Origin: Multifurca ochricompacta
Taxonomy: Eukaryota; Basidiomycota; Agaricomycetes; Russulales; Russulaceae
DNA: 64,000 nt
Direction of reading: 5' to 3'
NCBI GenBank assembly: GCA_022496185.1
Contig: WTXG01000001.1
Coordinates: forward strand, 1,674,001 to 1,738,000
Numbering within the stretch: position 1 is the stretch's first letter; every line of letters begins with the position of its first letter. Below are positions 34,033 through 46,559 of the stretch, piece after piece. The position numbers were made by a program, and so were the translations under genes. The notes under the pieces are model-generated. The model saw only the letters and a program-made list of their open reading frames with translations, had not been told where the DNA came from and made no database searches.

Positions 34033-37000
34033 ATGACGACCTTGCGCATTGTCCCTCGGTCTACCCTCTCGCTTTTCGTTCACGGCACCATTCAACGAAA
34101 AGGACAGGGATTTGCCACCGCAAAACCTCCAAATTCCCTGTTCTCCGCTCTTGACACCTTCTCAGACCGGCATATAGGGCCCGACAATGCGGAGGCTGCA
34201 TACATGCTTTCCAACTTGGGCTATAGATCCATGGATGCCTTTGTAGACGAAGCTGTCCCCTCAAAGATCAGGATACCCACGGACGCATATCTGACAACGC
34301 AATAAACCCATTGAGCGAGGCCGAATTGCTGAGGCGGGCAAAACTTTTAGGTGCTGAAAATAAACCATTCAAAAGCTATATTGGGATGGGATATCATAAC
34401 GCCGTCGTGCCCCCCGTGATTCTGCGGAACGTAAGTTTTTTTTTGGATCACCCTCCCTCATGGGCTGTGACCTCATTACAATTTCCAGGTCATGGAAAAT
34501 CCTGCATGGTATACTCAATACACTCCTTATCAAGCTGAGCTTGCCCAAGGCAGGTCGTGTGACACATCTTATATGACGTTCTAATGCCCTTCCTCTAATT
34601 CTAGGACGACTCGAATCTTTGGTTAACTTTCAAACTATGATCATGTCACTGACCGCCATGGATATTGCCAACTCATCCCTTCTGACGAAGCTACGGCAGC
34701 CGCAGAAGCCATGGTCATGTCATTAATTGCTGCAAACCACAAAAGGAAGACATTCCTCGTAGACAACGGCGTCCTTCCCCAGACTCTTGCTGTTTTGAGA
34801 ACGCGCGCTAAAGGTTTTGGCATTCGATTGGTTCTCGGCGACGCTAGCACTGCCCTGAAAGATGAGAAGCTTCGTTCTGATCTGTGTGGTGTTCTTCTCC
34901 ATTATCCAGACGTAGACGGACATATCAAGGATTTCCAATGTCTCACAGAATCCGTCCACGCCGCGAATGCTCTCGTCGCGGTGGCCACGGATCTCCTTGC
35001 TCTCACTATGCTCAACCACCCGGCGAATGGGGTGCTGATATTGTGCTCGGTAACTCTGCGCGGTTTGGCGTTCCTGCTGGATATGGTGGTCCTCATGGTG
35101 CATTCTTTGCGTGCACGGACAAATTGAAGAGGAAGATGCCTGGAAGGATTATCGGAAGGAGTCGGGATGTGCAGGGGCTTCCGGCATACAGGCTTGCACT
35201 TCAAAGTAAATAGATTTTATCACTCTCATGGTTGTTCACTGAAGTATTCCGACAGCTCGCGAACAACATATACGACGCGAGAAGGCTACTAGCAACATCT
35301 GTACGAGTCAAGCCCTTCTTGCTAACATGGCCGCCATGTATGCCGTCTACCATGGCCCTGAAGGTCTTAGACGTATTGCCAACAAGGTGCATGGCCTAAC
35401 CCAGCTACTTAAAGTGATTGTGGAGAGATTTGGATACCGTGCGATACATCAGCACTTCTTCGACACGTTAACCTTAGACGTGACCGGCGCCGTCCCTTCT
35501 GCCCAATCTCTGCATCTCACTGTTGCCAAAGTCGGGATCAATCTAAGAATAGTGGATGACAAGCACGTGGGGATTACTTTGGATGAAAGCGTTGGACCTA
35601 TTGATTTCATGCGCATCGTCAATGCATTCGCTGCGTCTGTCGGAGCGCCGAGAATCACCGCAGAAGGTTTACCAGCACCAGAGCCCACTTTGGCCATACA
35701 GGAGCCCCTCAAACGAACCTCAGAGTACCTCCCTCATCCAGTTTTCAACAAACATCATTCGGAAACTGAAATGCTTCGTTACATTCATCATCTTCAGTCC
35801 AAGGATCTTTCTTTGGTTCACTCCATGACCCCTCTCGGCAGCTGCACGATGAAGCTTAATAGCACGAGCAGTATGATTCCATTGACTTGGCCTGAATTCG
35901 GAACTGTTCATCCGTTTGCTCCGTCAGATCAAGTTAAAGGATACTCCAAGATCATCAATGTACGTGTTAAATACGAGAATTGATTAATTGACTCATGCCA
36001 CTGAGCAGGAGCTGGAGGCAGATCTCTGCAAGATTACCGGTTTCCACGCTTGCTCACTGCAGCCTAATTCTGGGCTGCAGGTGAATATGCCGGCCTCAGC
36101 GTCATTCGGGCTTACCATGAGTCGCGCGGGGAGGGCCATCGTGACATTTGTTTGATTCCTGTCAGTGCGCATGGAACGAATCCTGCTGTGAGAGGACTTT
36201 CCTTTTACGCGGGCACTACCACTCACTTTGCGCAGTCTGCCGTCATGGCTGGTTTGAAGGTCGTACCCGTGAAGAGCTTGCAAGACGGTAGCTTGGACCT
36301 CGTGGATCTCAAAGAAAAGGCTGAAAAGCACAAGGATAATCTTGCTGCTCTCATGGTCAGGTCCGACGAGTATACCTGTTTCCGCTGCCTGAACAATTCG
36401 CCTATAGATTACTTATCCATCCACGTTTGGCGTCTTTGAAGATGGCGTTCTTGATGTGGGTGACTTCTACTTCCTTTTTGTGGGTTTTTATTCAAGTTCT
36501 CTTGATTAATTTTCCTGTAGGCATGTCAAATCACTCATGACAGTGGAGGCCAGGTCTACCTAGATGGCAAGCCCATCCATGAATGCATTTCCATGGCTTC
36601 ATACCTACCTTTATTCCAGGCGCGAATCTAAACGCCCAGATTGGTTTGACAAACCCAGCGACATGTGGTGGCGATGTTTGTCATATGAACCTCCACAAAA
36701 CCTTTGCCATGTGCGTCAGTCCAAGTAATAGTTGTGCTTTGTTGATGTCAAATCCAACAGCCCTCACGGAGGAGGCGGACCTGGGATGGGGTATGTCACT
36801 CTAAAAAAGCATATTTCAGAACTGCACTGAAAGTACGCATCCAGCCCAATTTGTGTTGCCAAGCACCTTGCACCGTTCCTCCCATCTCATCCTGTCGTTG
36901 CCACGGGGGGTGTTCAGGCTATTGACGCGGTTTCCGCTGCTCCCTGGGGGAGCGCGTCGATTCTACTTATCTCATGGGCGTACATCAAGATGCTTGGCGG

Positions 37001-37846
37001 CCAAGGACTTGCTGACTCTTCAAAAATAGCATTGCTAAGCGCCAACTATATGGCGCACCGCCTCGCTGGTCATTATAGTCTGCGGTATAAAAACGCCAAT
37101 GGCCGTGTTGCCCATGAACTGTTGATAGATTTCGCGGAGTTTGACAAATCAGCAGGTCTGAAGGTCACCGATTTTGCAAAGCGTCTTCAGGTGAGTGTTG
37201 CAAAATATATCGTAAAGGCAATGATGTATCTCACGCCATGGGCTCTTAGGACTACGGTTTCCATCCACCAACCGTCTCATGGCCCATCTCGACATGTATG
37301 CTGATCGAGCCAACTGAATCTGAGTCCTTGGAGGAGATTGACAGGTGACTCCTCTTTTATGTCCGAACCTTTCTCCATAGAGCCAACGTCTAACTTCAAA
37401 AGGTTTTGCGACGCTATGATAAACATCCGACGAGAGGTTGAGGAGATCATAACGGGAAAACAACCCCGGGACAGCAATGTTTTGAAGAACGCACCCCATC
37501 CTATATCCGTCGTAACACTTCAGAGGAGGAGTGGAACCGGTGAGTGAATACGAAATGTGATGGATGCTTGCACTCAACACCGCGCGGTAGTCCCTATTCA
37601 CGTCAGCAAGCCGCCTACCCACTTCCATGGCTTCGAGAAAGGAAGTTTTGGCCAGCTGTGTCAAGGGTGGATGACGGTGAGTTGACCACTCCAATCTGAG
37701 GATGTTCCGCTCATCATTCAATACGTGTCAGCATATGGCGATACTAATCTCATCGTGAGTATCAAAACCGTTCTTCGTTTCCTGATCTGACCACGTTTCA
37801 GTGTGATTGCCCATCTGTGGAAGAGAGCGCGCATGACGAGGCTTAG
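34033..37846 (+). CDS. gcvP: Glycine dehydrogenase (decarboxylating), P protein (frame broken)
   Basis: A many-exon gene ending at the TAG at 37844-37846. The N-terminus ([15 protein letters not shown]...) is a plausible mitochondrial presequence. Family landmarks in order: '[11 protein letters not shown]', '[19 protein letters not shown]', '[15 protein letters not shown]', '[11 protein letters not shown]', '[13 protein letters not shown]', '[14 protein letters not shown]', '[13 protein letters not shown]', '[11 protein letters not shown]', '[12 protein letters not shown]' with the PLP-binding Lys, '[10 protein letters not shown]'. The enzyme decarboxylates glycine and passes aminomethyl to the H protein in the mitochondrial glycine cleavage system. 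Single bases appear to be missing near 34288, 34687 and 35014. Introns 34550-34604 and 36567-36619 use GC donors; 36187-36234 is a normal in-frame 48-nt intron that falsely looks like an insertion in the SAHGTNPA motif. Confidence 0.9.
34550..34604 (+). other. GC-AG intron in gcvP
   Basis: Donor CAAG|GCAGGT, acceptor TCTAG, 55 nt. The join restores the invariant 'AQGRLESL' reading. A second GC-donor intron in the same gene is 36567-36619 (GATG|GCAAGC ... CCAG, 53 nt), restoring 'DGANLNAQ'. Confidence 0.65.
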
Positions 37847-38493
37847 CTGGGACACGGTTTACTTGACTTTTGAACAACGTATCAGAGGATACTCGTTTAG
37901 ACTTTAGACTGGCCCTGCCCAGACCATTATTGTTCAACCAATATCAATAGGTATCATCCCATCCCCACAATCCATAATACACATCATACAGTCCAACCAT
38001 GTAACTTTCAATCAATCCATACTATAGCAACACGGGCCATCTCCTGCCTCCTGCCTTTTGCCCTCTTGTGTGCAGAACTAATGATGCCCTAATAATGAGT
38101 GGCGGTGATGACAAGCGCCACGGTTGTGCGGTTTTCATTTTCATGACAGCGAATGTAGTGCACTATGACTCCTTTAAGATATATGATTTGATTTGTGTTG
38201 GTACTTCCTGACAACCAGACGAGATGAACTCACACCCACAGAGGAGTAGCATGGACAGATGGCAACTTGTGAAAAACGCCTTGGATTAGGCTTTGATGGG
38301 GATGGGCTCCATAAGACATTGACATGGGCGCTTGTTAGAGAGCCTTAATTCCTCAGTCTTTCACCTCCCTATAACCATTGCCCATCCCATTCACCCCCTG
38401 GCGGGGAGAGTAATGTCTGCAGGTTGTACGTATTGTCTTCTTTCCCCCCTCTTTCATCACTTCGCTCAGCAAGGATGCATCCATAGAAGACAA
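37847..38493. other. Intergenic region
   Basis: A 647-bp spacer between gcvP and the seven-TM gene. AT-rich in its first half; short upstream in-frame ATGs at 38332 and 38413 precede the preferred start at 38494. No other gene seen. Confidence 0.5.
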
Positions 38494-39904
38494 ATGGGGG
38501 ATCACTCGTATCTGGTTCCTGCGTTCATAACTCTATTGGCTCTCGGCGGTCAAGTTGGGCTGCCCTTCCTCGTCCTGACCTTTTTTCGCTCTAAAAGATT
38601 GAACCGACACTCGACATTCGTGAATTTTTGCTTTACTGTGATCTTCTACTCCCTTGTTCTTTGTATTTTGTGAGTTTGTCTACCTTCCCTCCCCCCTCCT
38701 TCTTATCGTACTGACCAGCTGGGCTCAGACCTTACACTGGGCAATATCGCCTCGCGCAGCCCAATCATACATTATGTATTGCTCAGGCATCCATGGTCGT
38801 CGGTATTTTCCCGATGTAAGTCGGCTGGCCCGTCTCCCGCATCAACTCACACATTTGCAGGGTGGGGGTCGCCGCGTTCATAGTTGTCCTTCAAGTATGT
38901 CCGCCCATGATTGTCGGTCTCATGATGACTGAATACATTACAGACCTGGGCAACGTTCCAAAGTCCTTTTTCCACCATCTACAACACGTTTGAGCGGCCT
39001 TTTGTCTTGTCTATTGTTCGTATTCCCGTTGACAAAATATGATGGCCATTGCTGACAACGAAAAAGCTTCTTGTATTCCTTATGCCACCTTCATCGGCTA
39101 CCTATTGGGTCTATATTGGTATGGACACATTCGCTACCTAACCTGGGAGAATGTCTGTTCAACAAATGGGAACAATAGGTTGCGAGATATCACCCAGACT
39201 CTGTTTGGGCTAATAATGGACTTTACTGCTTCTTCAAATTGAAAGTCATGTACGACATCATTTGCAGCGTCCAAGTAAAGGCAAGGCAACTCACTTCTCT
39301 AGATGGTATTACTTGTCACCAGTAACATCCCTGGTCTTGATGACGGTGACCGCTGTGCTGGAAGGTGTGTTAGTGAATAGATTTTACCCTTCCAGAGCTC
39401 ATAGAAGATTCTTAGTTGCCATCATAATTCAGTGGTACTGGCGAAGGCGCTGCTTAAAAAAAGCGTTTCCATTGGCAAGTAAGAAAGCACAGATAATGAC
39501 TTGGTTTCGCGTATTTGTGTTTAATGCGTATACATGGCTTGTTCTCGCGTACGTTCTACATCTGATCTGGCAGCCATGATTGATGGGATTTTAGCGCCTC
39601 GGTGTTGTTTCAGAAAAGACTGACTCCAGCTATTCCTTACATGGCTGAAGCAGCTCGTCAGTGAATTTGCCACGTTGCATTGCGTCTTGCTGAACCTTTA
39701 TCATCAGTCCCCCTGGCCACATTTCTCGTTTTTGGGACACAGGAGGTGAGTCCAGGATATGCAAGGAATGTAAACAGATTTAGACAAAGTTTGGGACAGG
39801 ATATACTTGAAGCTTGGGGAATCCGGAAAGCGCCACCAGAGACGTCTTTGGCAATGCCCGACCAGAGTCCAGTTGCCAGCACCATCTCTTCTATCAATTG
39901 CTAA
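38494..39904 (+). CDS. Multi-pass (about seven-TM) membrane protein, unassigned
   Basis: The reading begins MGDHSYLVPAFITLLALGGQ and continues through several exons to a stop at 39902-39904. At least seven hydrophobic helices are visible, including 'ITLLALGGQVGLPFLVLTFF', 'FCFTVIFYSLVLCIL', 'ASMVVGIFPMVGVAAFIVVL', 'LVLMTVTAVLEGVLV' and 'FNAYTWLVLAYVLHLI'. A basic loop ('WYWRRRCLKKAFPLASKKAQ') precedes the last helices, and a short hydrophilic tail ends the protein. The layout resembles a fungal seven-TM receptor-like family common in mushrooms, but it is not clearly a Ste3-type pheromone receptor. Exon joins near 38680, 39030 and 39640 do not all close in phase, so boundaries are approximate. 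No ligand or function can be assigned. Confidence 0.55.
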
Positions 39905-40158
39905 AATGAGTTTTCCCTAATTTACAAGAGGCAGCACTGGCCCTCGAATTATCCTCATCTCATCTTAGTCTGGTCGTAGACATGAGCTCGTTGTAGCTTT
40001 TATGCCCCACAGGATTTGAGTCCACTGTGATTGAGCAAGCTCATATCGACCATAATTACTCTCAAGAACAGCAAATGTACTTTTCACGTAGACCACGTTG
40101 AAGTTGTCTGCATTAAGGTGGATGTACAATGAAATGTGCGATTTAGTGATAGCAAGGT

Positions 40159-40609
40159 TCAAGCACCTCCTCTGGTGAATGAGGATAAGGAATGTGAGAG
40201 AGAGAGAAGGAACATTGAACACGTACACAAGAATGTTATTACTGCCATTATAGGATTTTAAGTTAGCGCTGTAGGTAAACTATAAGGAGGTTCGTGGACA
40301 CTTACATGGGGATGTGAATAAGTTTGACCAAGTAACCGATGAACCCCATAACACCAAAACCGATTGCAACAGCCTTGGAAATCTGAATAAATTCTATTTG
40401 TAGACAAAGTATAAAAGTCAATAAGCACTAGGTGACGATGAAAAGCTAGGGTGAAGACCTTTTCTTGATGGTTTTGTACAACGAACAAGAAACTGAGGTG
40501 GGGGGGGTGAGGAAAGTGTTCTAAGCACTAAGGTGAGGTGACGAACCTGATTACCCTCGCGAATGAACTCCTGGGGAATTTCGACGAACTCTTGAAATTT
40601 TTCGGACAT
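40159..40609 (-). CDS. sss1: Sec61 gamma subunit (Sss1), protein translocon
   Basis: Five exons, 40609-40547, 40492-40459, 40393-40306, 40241-40227 and 40171-40159, give 70 residues, the family's normal length. Read-through: '[20 protein letters not shown]', then '[11 protein letters not shown]', '[20 protein letters not shown]', '[14 protein letters not shown]' and 'VGGA'. This is a tail-anchored ER membrane protein with one C-terminal helix that clamps the Sec61 channel. The last two coding exons are only 15 and 13 nt. The gene is divergent from the PPR gene with 122 bp between start codons. The match covers the full length, so the call is firm. Confidence 0.95.
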
Positions 40610-40731
40610 TAGATGAATAAAGAGAGGGATGAAGTTGAGGTTGTAGTCGTGTGTGGTCGTGTGGGTTGACGTGGTTAAATTTATTAAAACCGCCCACCCA
40701 AAACATTTCTCACGCTCACGCTCACGCATGA

Positions 40732-43004
40732 ATGTTATCTTCTTCTCGTCCTCGTCCCACTCTCACCCTCACCCTCAGACTATTTAATCATCTTCACTTC
40801 TTCTTTCCCTCTTCGAATCCCCGCGCTCATATTTCCACCTCAATCCTTGTCTCTAGACCTCCCATTCGAGACCTCCTAACCCAGCTTCGCGAGCGTATCT
40901 GGCATTGCAGCGCTTCGTCCCTCCATCCAACCCACCAACTTCACTTTGCTTACAGGTCACTCCGCAGAGCCCTCCGGGACACTGGTCTTGTCCAATCCCC
41001 TGAAGACATACGTAGTCTATTAAGCAGAGCAGATTTACACAATGCACTTGATGTCCTCGCCACTTCTGCTGAATTAGATGACCTCTCTCTTATCATAGAC
41101 TTGCTTGATGACATGATGCCTGTCTTCGGCCATGCTGTCACAGCGGATACCCACCGCACTGTTATTCGTGCTTTGGCAGACCGTGGAAACACTACCGCCC
41201 TTTTAAAATGGCTCACGACGATGTCGACAAAGCCAGGAAACATTCAACCCACTTTGGAATTTTGGCACATGTTCATGGATCATTGTTTGGTACATAGCAA
41301 TATCCAGACTATGTCTCGAGGGACGCATGTCATGCGATCACAAGGCCGCCCTCCTAACAACATGACATACAAGTTTCTCGTCCGAAAAGTGTTCATGTCC
41401 TCCTCTCATCATTTCCTTTGGATTATTCGAATCATTAACCACATTTCACGCGCCAATATCCCTTTTGATGACACACTCCTCGGCATAATGTTGGAAGGGT
41501 TTAATGGCCTTGGACTACCCTCTCATGCTGCAAGAGTTGAGGGGGTGTACCGCTCAATATTGTTGAATCATCGCCAGTCGTCTCGCGGGCGACGCGGTCA
41601 CGATTTCAACATGCAACTTGCTCAGGCGTTTCGTGCCAATGGGCAGGTGGCTGCAATGGACTTGCTCCAGTCTCTTCGTGGACGTGGATTCCAACCATCT
41701 CAAGCTACACTGATCTCTTTGCTCACGGATGCACGTAAAGCGGAGGATATAGCATTCTGGGAACGGTCATTTGATATCAGAGCGGGGTCACGCGTTTGGT
41801 CCAAGGTCATTCGTAACGCCTTGTTGTCGCGGTCTCCTGCTGCAGTCCTGGAGATCTATCGAGCCGCAAAAGCTGCGGGAGTGTCGGTGGATTTGGCTCT
41901 CGCAGAACCTGTGATTCGCTCCCTCTGCTCATCTTCCCTGCACTCCCCTACTGAAGCAGCTCTCGATTTGGCCGTCAGGATATACCAAGAGATTGAGGAG
42001 GCCCCATCCCCTGAAGCCAAGCTTCCTAACATTGGCTCACATATCGCGCTTTTTCGAACCTTGCTTCGCGCTCTTTCAATATCTGTCAACAAAGCCAAGT
42101 ATATGCCTATTGCCATTGACCTCTTGGAAGAGATGAAAGGACGTGGACTTTCGGATAGTGAGCACACAACATCGCTCGTCATCCTTCTCATGCGGTCCGC
42201 ATCCAGTTTCGCCGAAGCCTTTGCCGCTTATAAGACCGTTCGTGTGCGCACGCAGGTCCCTTTCCAAGCGAAGGGCTATGCGGCCATCCTCCACACATTC
42301 ACATCCCTTAAATTCGACAACCGTACTATTCCCCCTGGCAAGATTATTTCCAGATTGTGAAGGACATGCAAGAAGACGGGTCGCCCGTACTTCCGCACCT
42401 TTACACAAACATGCTCCGGCAGATGGCGCGTATGGCCGCACGAACAAAGCCATCTGATCCCGACTATATTCATAGCCTCCAGAAGATAGTGCACACTGCC
42501 CGCGAAATACAACACCTCCTCAGTATCAGCACCATCGCGACGCTTGATACCCCGTTTTGGAACCAGCTCATGGATACCTACCAGCGTGCTGGCGCGTTTG
42601 AAGACGCGCGGCGCATATGGGACAAGCTATTTCACGAGGGCCGGGCAGACGCGGCGAGCGTAAGTATCATCTTCGATGCATGCGGATACGCTCGCGCTGG
42701 CCGTACAGCAGTGCAGGTCTTTGCCGACCTGCGTGCGAGCGGATACAAGCTCAACCTACGTAACTGGCACGCCTGGCTGGAGTGTCTCTGTCGCCTGGGC
42801 CAACTGGACGACGCTGCGCGGTGCCTCTGTCTTCAAATGGGCAACGGGCCGCACGGCGTACCGCCAGATGAGGAAGGTGTACGAATTCTTCTCAAGTTTG
42901 CGAACCATCGCAGTGTAGGTGACGAGGTGCGGGTACGCATCCAGCGCTTCTTGCCTGCGCTCTGGGAGACTCTTCCTCCGGATATCGTGCAGGGTCCTTA
43001 CTAG
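40732..43004 (+). CDS. Pentatricopeptide repeat (PPR) protein, probably mitochondrial (frame broken)
   Basis: Two overlapping readings, 40732-42360 and 42357-43004, are one protein of about 757 residues. One C is missing from the C run at 42331-42335; restoring it turns 'ATT CCC CCT' into 'IPPWQDYFQIVKDMQEDG'. The N-terminus is Arg/Ser-rich without acidic residues, a typical mitochondrial presequence. The body is alpha-helical in ~35-residue steps, with repeat-like units such as 'RADLHNALDVLATSAELDD', 'DLLQSLRGRGFQPSQATLIS' and 'AYQRAGAFEDARRIWDKLF'. Such proteins bind organellar RNA for processing or translation; its target is unknown. No introns were needed. Confidence 0.8.
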
Positions 43005-43054
43005 GGACGCATCATCATAATCGCTAGGATGTGACTATACTGAGCAGTAAGATA

Positions 43055-46000
43055 CTACCTAGTGACAGCGATATGGTTTGCTAATAACGATCCGAATCGA
43101 GGTCCTGGCTTCACTAAATCCATCACGGGCTGCGCCGTCTGCTCGACGGATGGTACACCAAACAGCAATAAACTCTCAGCCCGCGCGTCCTTCGTAGAGG
43201 ACTTGTTCGGACTCGTTGGTGGCTGTGATGGTGTGGGGGGTAGAAGGGATGCTAAGAGTATTTGCGTGCGTAATATGTGCTGCTCTATACTGGACGCCTC
43301 GTCATCGACTTGCTGCTTAGAGTCGCTGGAGGGCTGCGCGACCCGAGGTAAATACATTCTATAGTTGTTCCACCCTCTTTGGAGGAGACATACCTGTAGC
43401 TGCTCAATTAATTTGTCTAGCTCTGACAAACCATCCCAATCCGATGTCCACAAGGTCAAAAGCCTTCTGAGGAACTTCAGTCCCAGCTATTGCTTGTGTA
43501 TCACGTCGCTCTTCTGAGCTCCACGATCTGGTGTCACTGCATTGGTAAGGGAGGCGGTGAAGTGTCTGAGGGTTATTTCAGCAATGCTGCGGCTGCGTAA
43601 TCGAATTGGATTCGCGGATGCCTCTATAGAATGCACGGAGGAAGACAATGATAAGAGAGCCTGCATGAGGGACCAAGACGGCTGCGCATTTGCTATGGAC
43701 AAGTTAATTGAACCACATCGATAGTCAATACCAGGATGTCTCACAGTTGCCTTGACTTCGAAGGGGCTGACAAGTCTTCTGATAATTAGTCAGGGCAGCG
43801 CTTACTACGAAGATCCTCCATTGGTTGACGGACTGTTCATGCAGTTCCGACATGTCTCCACGAAAATCTGTTTTTTTTTTACCCATGAGAACAGATCATA
43901 TTGAGGTGGAGGGAAAAAGGTACTAATCGTACTCTCTGCTTGACATTTGAGATAAGAGCGGAATGGGGATGCATGAAGTGCCTCAGTAAGTCGACTCAAA
44001 AATGCAAGTGAGCGAACGTCGGCGTCTGCAAAGATAAAGTTAACCGAGGCAGTGGGCAGAAAATCGGGATGTCTACCTGACCCAGAAGTAAGCTTAACGA
44101 TATTCGATGAGATGGAAGCAAGAACAGATTTGCAACAGTCTTCTGCAAGTGGTACATAGGCCGCGCGTAGGTTTTCTGTCAGCTTTCTGATAACATGCAT
44201 GATTCATTGTTTCAGGTAGGAAGACATGGAAAGTTTACCCCTCAGCGTCCTCTTGCAAAGCCTCTGCGTCGTTTTCGAGGGAACACACAATCTTGTGGAG
44301 AAGAGGCGTCCGGCTAGTGACTTGTCGTTGAAGCGTTGACTCGTATTTACGGAAAGCAGAAATTAAGGAGGACCCCATGCCAACGTCCAAGGACGGAGGA
44401 GCAAGGGGTTGGAATAGGAACTTTGCAGGATTGCTCTCTGCTCATAGACGATTTACTTTGTTTACGGAAACAAATTATCATGAACACACCTACGAAAGCC
44501 TCATTAGCGCCATCTCGTAACTGCAACAAAGCATGTTGCAACTCGTCACGGAAGCCGTCCTGCAAGTCACTCAGCGCTGTTCTCAGGATTTTCAATGCCT
44601 GGCCATGCGAAATGTCACCAATGACCTCCGCCAGCTCCTGCCCCTCTCTGTCCTCGAGCTTCTTGGCTCTAAGCCAGTCGTTGAACCATGAGCGCACGGC
44701 CCATACGTCTTTCAACGTCCGCAGCTCGGCAAACCAACCTTCTGCGACCCTCCGCAAGTCTGTGACAGCCTTGGAGAACCACTCGCTCAGCCGCAAAGTA
44801 ACTTGCGTGGAAGATAGTGATGACATCGCGGAGGCCAAGTCCACGTAGGGCTTATACGACCGAATGTTGCTTGGGAGCAGGGCGAAATGGGAGGCAGAGG
44901 GCAGAGTATAAAGGAGGTGCTGTGTGGACATCTGAAGCTGAGGTGGTAGTGCGGTATCTGTTACAGGGACGTCTGACTGGATGAACAACAGAACGCGGGA
45001 CAGAAGAGACGGGTCTTCATGACTTCGATCGCAGAACACGCCGCGTGCCACATCAACAGTTGATGCTATGGCATCGAGGACGCCTTCGAGGCCCTCTCTG
45101 ACCTCGCGAGTGATGGCTTTCTTAGATTTTGGGAAGGCACCACCGTTCAATGAAGAAGATCCGTTGGGTGCAGATTTCGTGCTCCGCGATAGGATTGCCT
45201 GCAGGCTCCTTGCTCGTTGCGCAAGGAATATGGTTAGTACATCAATCAATGGCCGAGATTCGAGGAGATGTAGCGTCAGAAGAATCGAGCAAACGTCCTG
45301 AACAACGTGTTGGCCAAGCATCAAGGGCCAATATATATATGAACGATGTACCTCTAAGGAAGAGCTTGAGTCGCGGAGAGATAAAGTCGCCTTGTACGTG
45401 ATTTGCGCACGAAATTGGGCAACAGTGTCCCATTGTCGCTGAACGAGGGGAAATTGTTCCTGATACACGCCCTGAGCGCTGAGATAAAGTAAGGGATAAA
45501 CGGGGTCCACACACCAGTACATCAATGCCATGAGCCGTCCAATCATCTTCGTCTTCGGTGTCGTCCCGCGCCAATGCTTGGTAAATGATACGCGCAAGAA
45601 GGAACAGCCATCCTGCATGTAGATATTTTTCTTCTCTAGAAGCCGCCATATATGTTCTGGAGTGTCAAGCAATAGCTTCATGTGAGCAGCTACAGACTGC
45701 AGTATGCGCAACTGTGTGTCTTGGTCACCCGCATTGTAAATAGAATTTTCATAAAAAGGTAAGAACACGCCTACCATCCTTTTCCCCAGCATTATGTGCC
45801 CGCATTGACTGGGGTGTTTCGGCCGGGATCGACGACTTAATGTCTTCGAGAGCGCCCATGACATCCCGAGAAGACTGAGCTATGGATATTATGGAAGAAG
45901 ACGCCTGTAAAAGATCTCGGTACCGCTCCCTGTGCTTTCGTATTCGAGTTCCCAAATACCACAGAGTGAAGTATACAATTACGCACCCAACCATGAGCCG

Positions 46001-46347
46001 TAACTCTTCCTGCTTGGCGTCTGCATCAGACCTAACGCGCGCGACTTGAGAGTCAACGTGAAAGTTGGAGGTGAATATGGGGAAGGCGCGCACAGTAGAC
46101 GTTGGTGGACTTGCTTCACCTCTGACACAGTCAACTTTGTGAACAGCTCATCCGGGTCATCTGTACCAGAATTGGGCTGATGTTGAAATGGCACAGAGAG
46201 TGTGGGGTTTCGTGGCGGCCATGGCAAAGCGGGTGTTCGAAACCCTTGTGAAGGTGATAATTGCGGAGTTACTTTAGAGTGTTGATATGACCCCTCGGAT
46301 GAAGATGGAAAAGAGGAGACGTTAATCGTGGATGGTCGTCGCGCCAT
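43055..46347 (-). CDS. cog1: Conserved oligomeric Golgi complex subunit 1 (Cog1)-like (frame broken)
   Basis: A large multi-exon gene. The N-terminal exon starts MARRPSTINVSSFPSSS and contains 'DPDELFTKLTVSEVKQVHQR'. Later exons give 'ADAKQEELRLMVGERYRDLL', 'LLQASSSIISIAQSSRDVM', 'LRILQSVAAHMKLLLDTPEH', 'WLFLLARIIYQALARDD', 'FPLVQRQWDTVAQFRAQIT', 'LLTLHLLESRPLIDVLTIFL' and a C-terminus 'DLVKPGPRFGSLLANHIAVT'. These blocks match Cog1, a lobe A subunit of the Golgi tether for retrograde vesicles. One A is missing from the A run at 45626-45630 (read on the minus strand), just before 'YLHAGWLFLL'. The 43480-44340 part is split into several short exons whose joins I could not fix exactly. Confidence 0.8.
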
Positions 46348-46559
46348 GTGAGTTGAGTTGAAGCTGGTCTGGTCAAAGCAAGAGTGGCAAAGACGCTAAA
46401 CGCGACTACTCTCACGATTTGCACTTTGCCTTGCTCGTAGCGGTGAATCGTCAGAAAATGTAATTATTATGATCTGGAATGAACATGCGGGATCGCGTAC
46501 GTATGTAGATAGAACATAATTCGACAAAACAATGACAAAAACTTTAACTGACTGGCTCG

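Noticed and set aside
36187..36234. Apparent 16-residue insertion in the SAHGTNPA motif of gcvP
   Set aside because: It is a 48-nt in-frame GT-AG intron (GTGAGA...GCAG); removing it restores the invariant motif.
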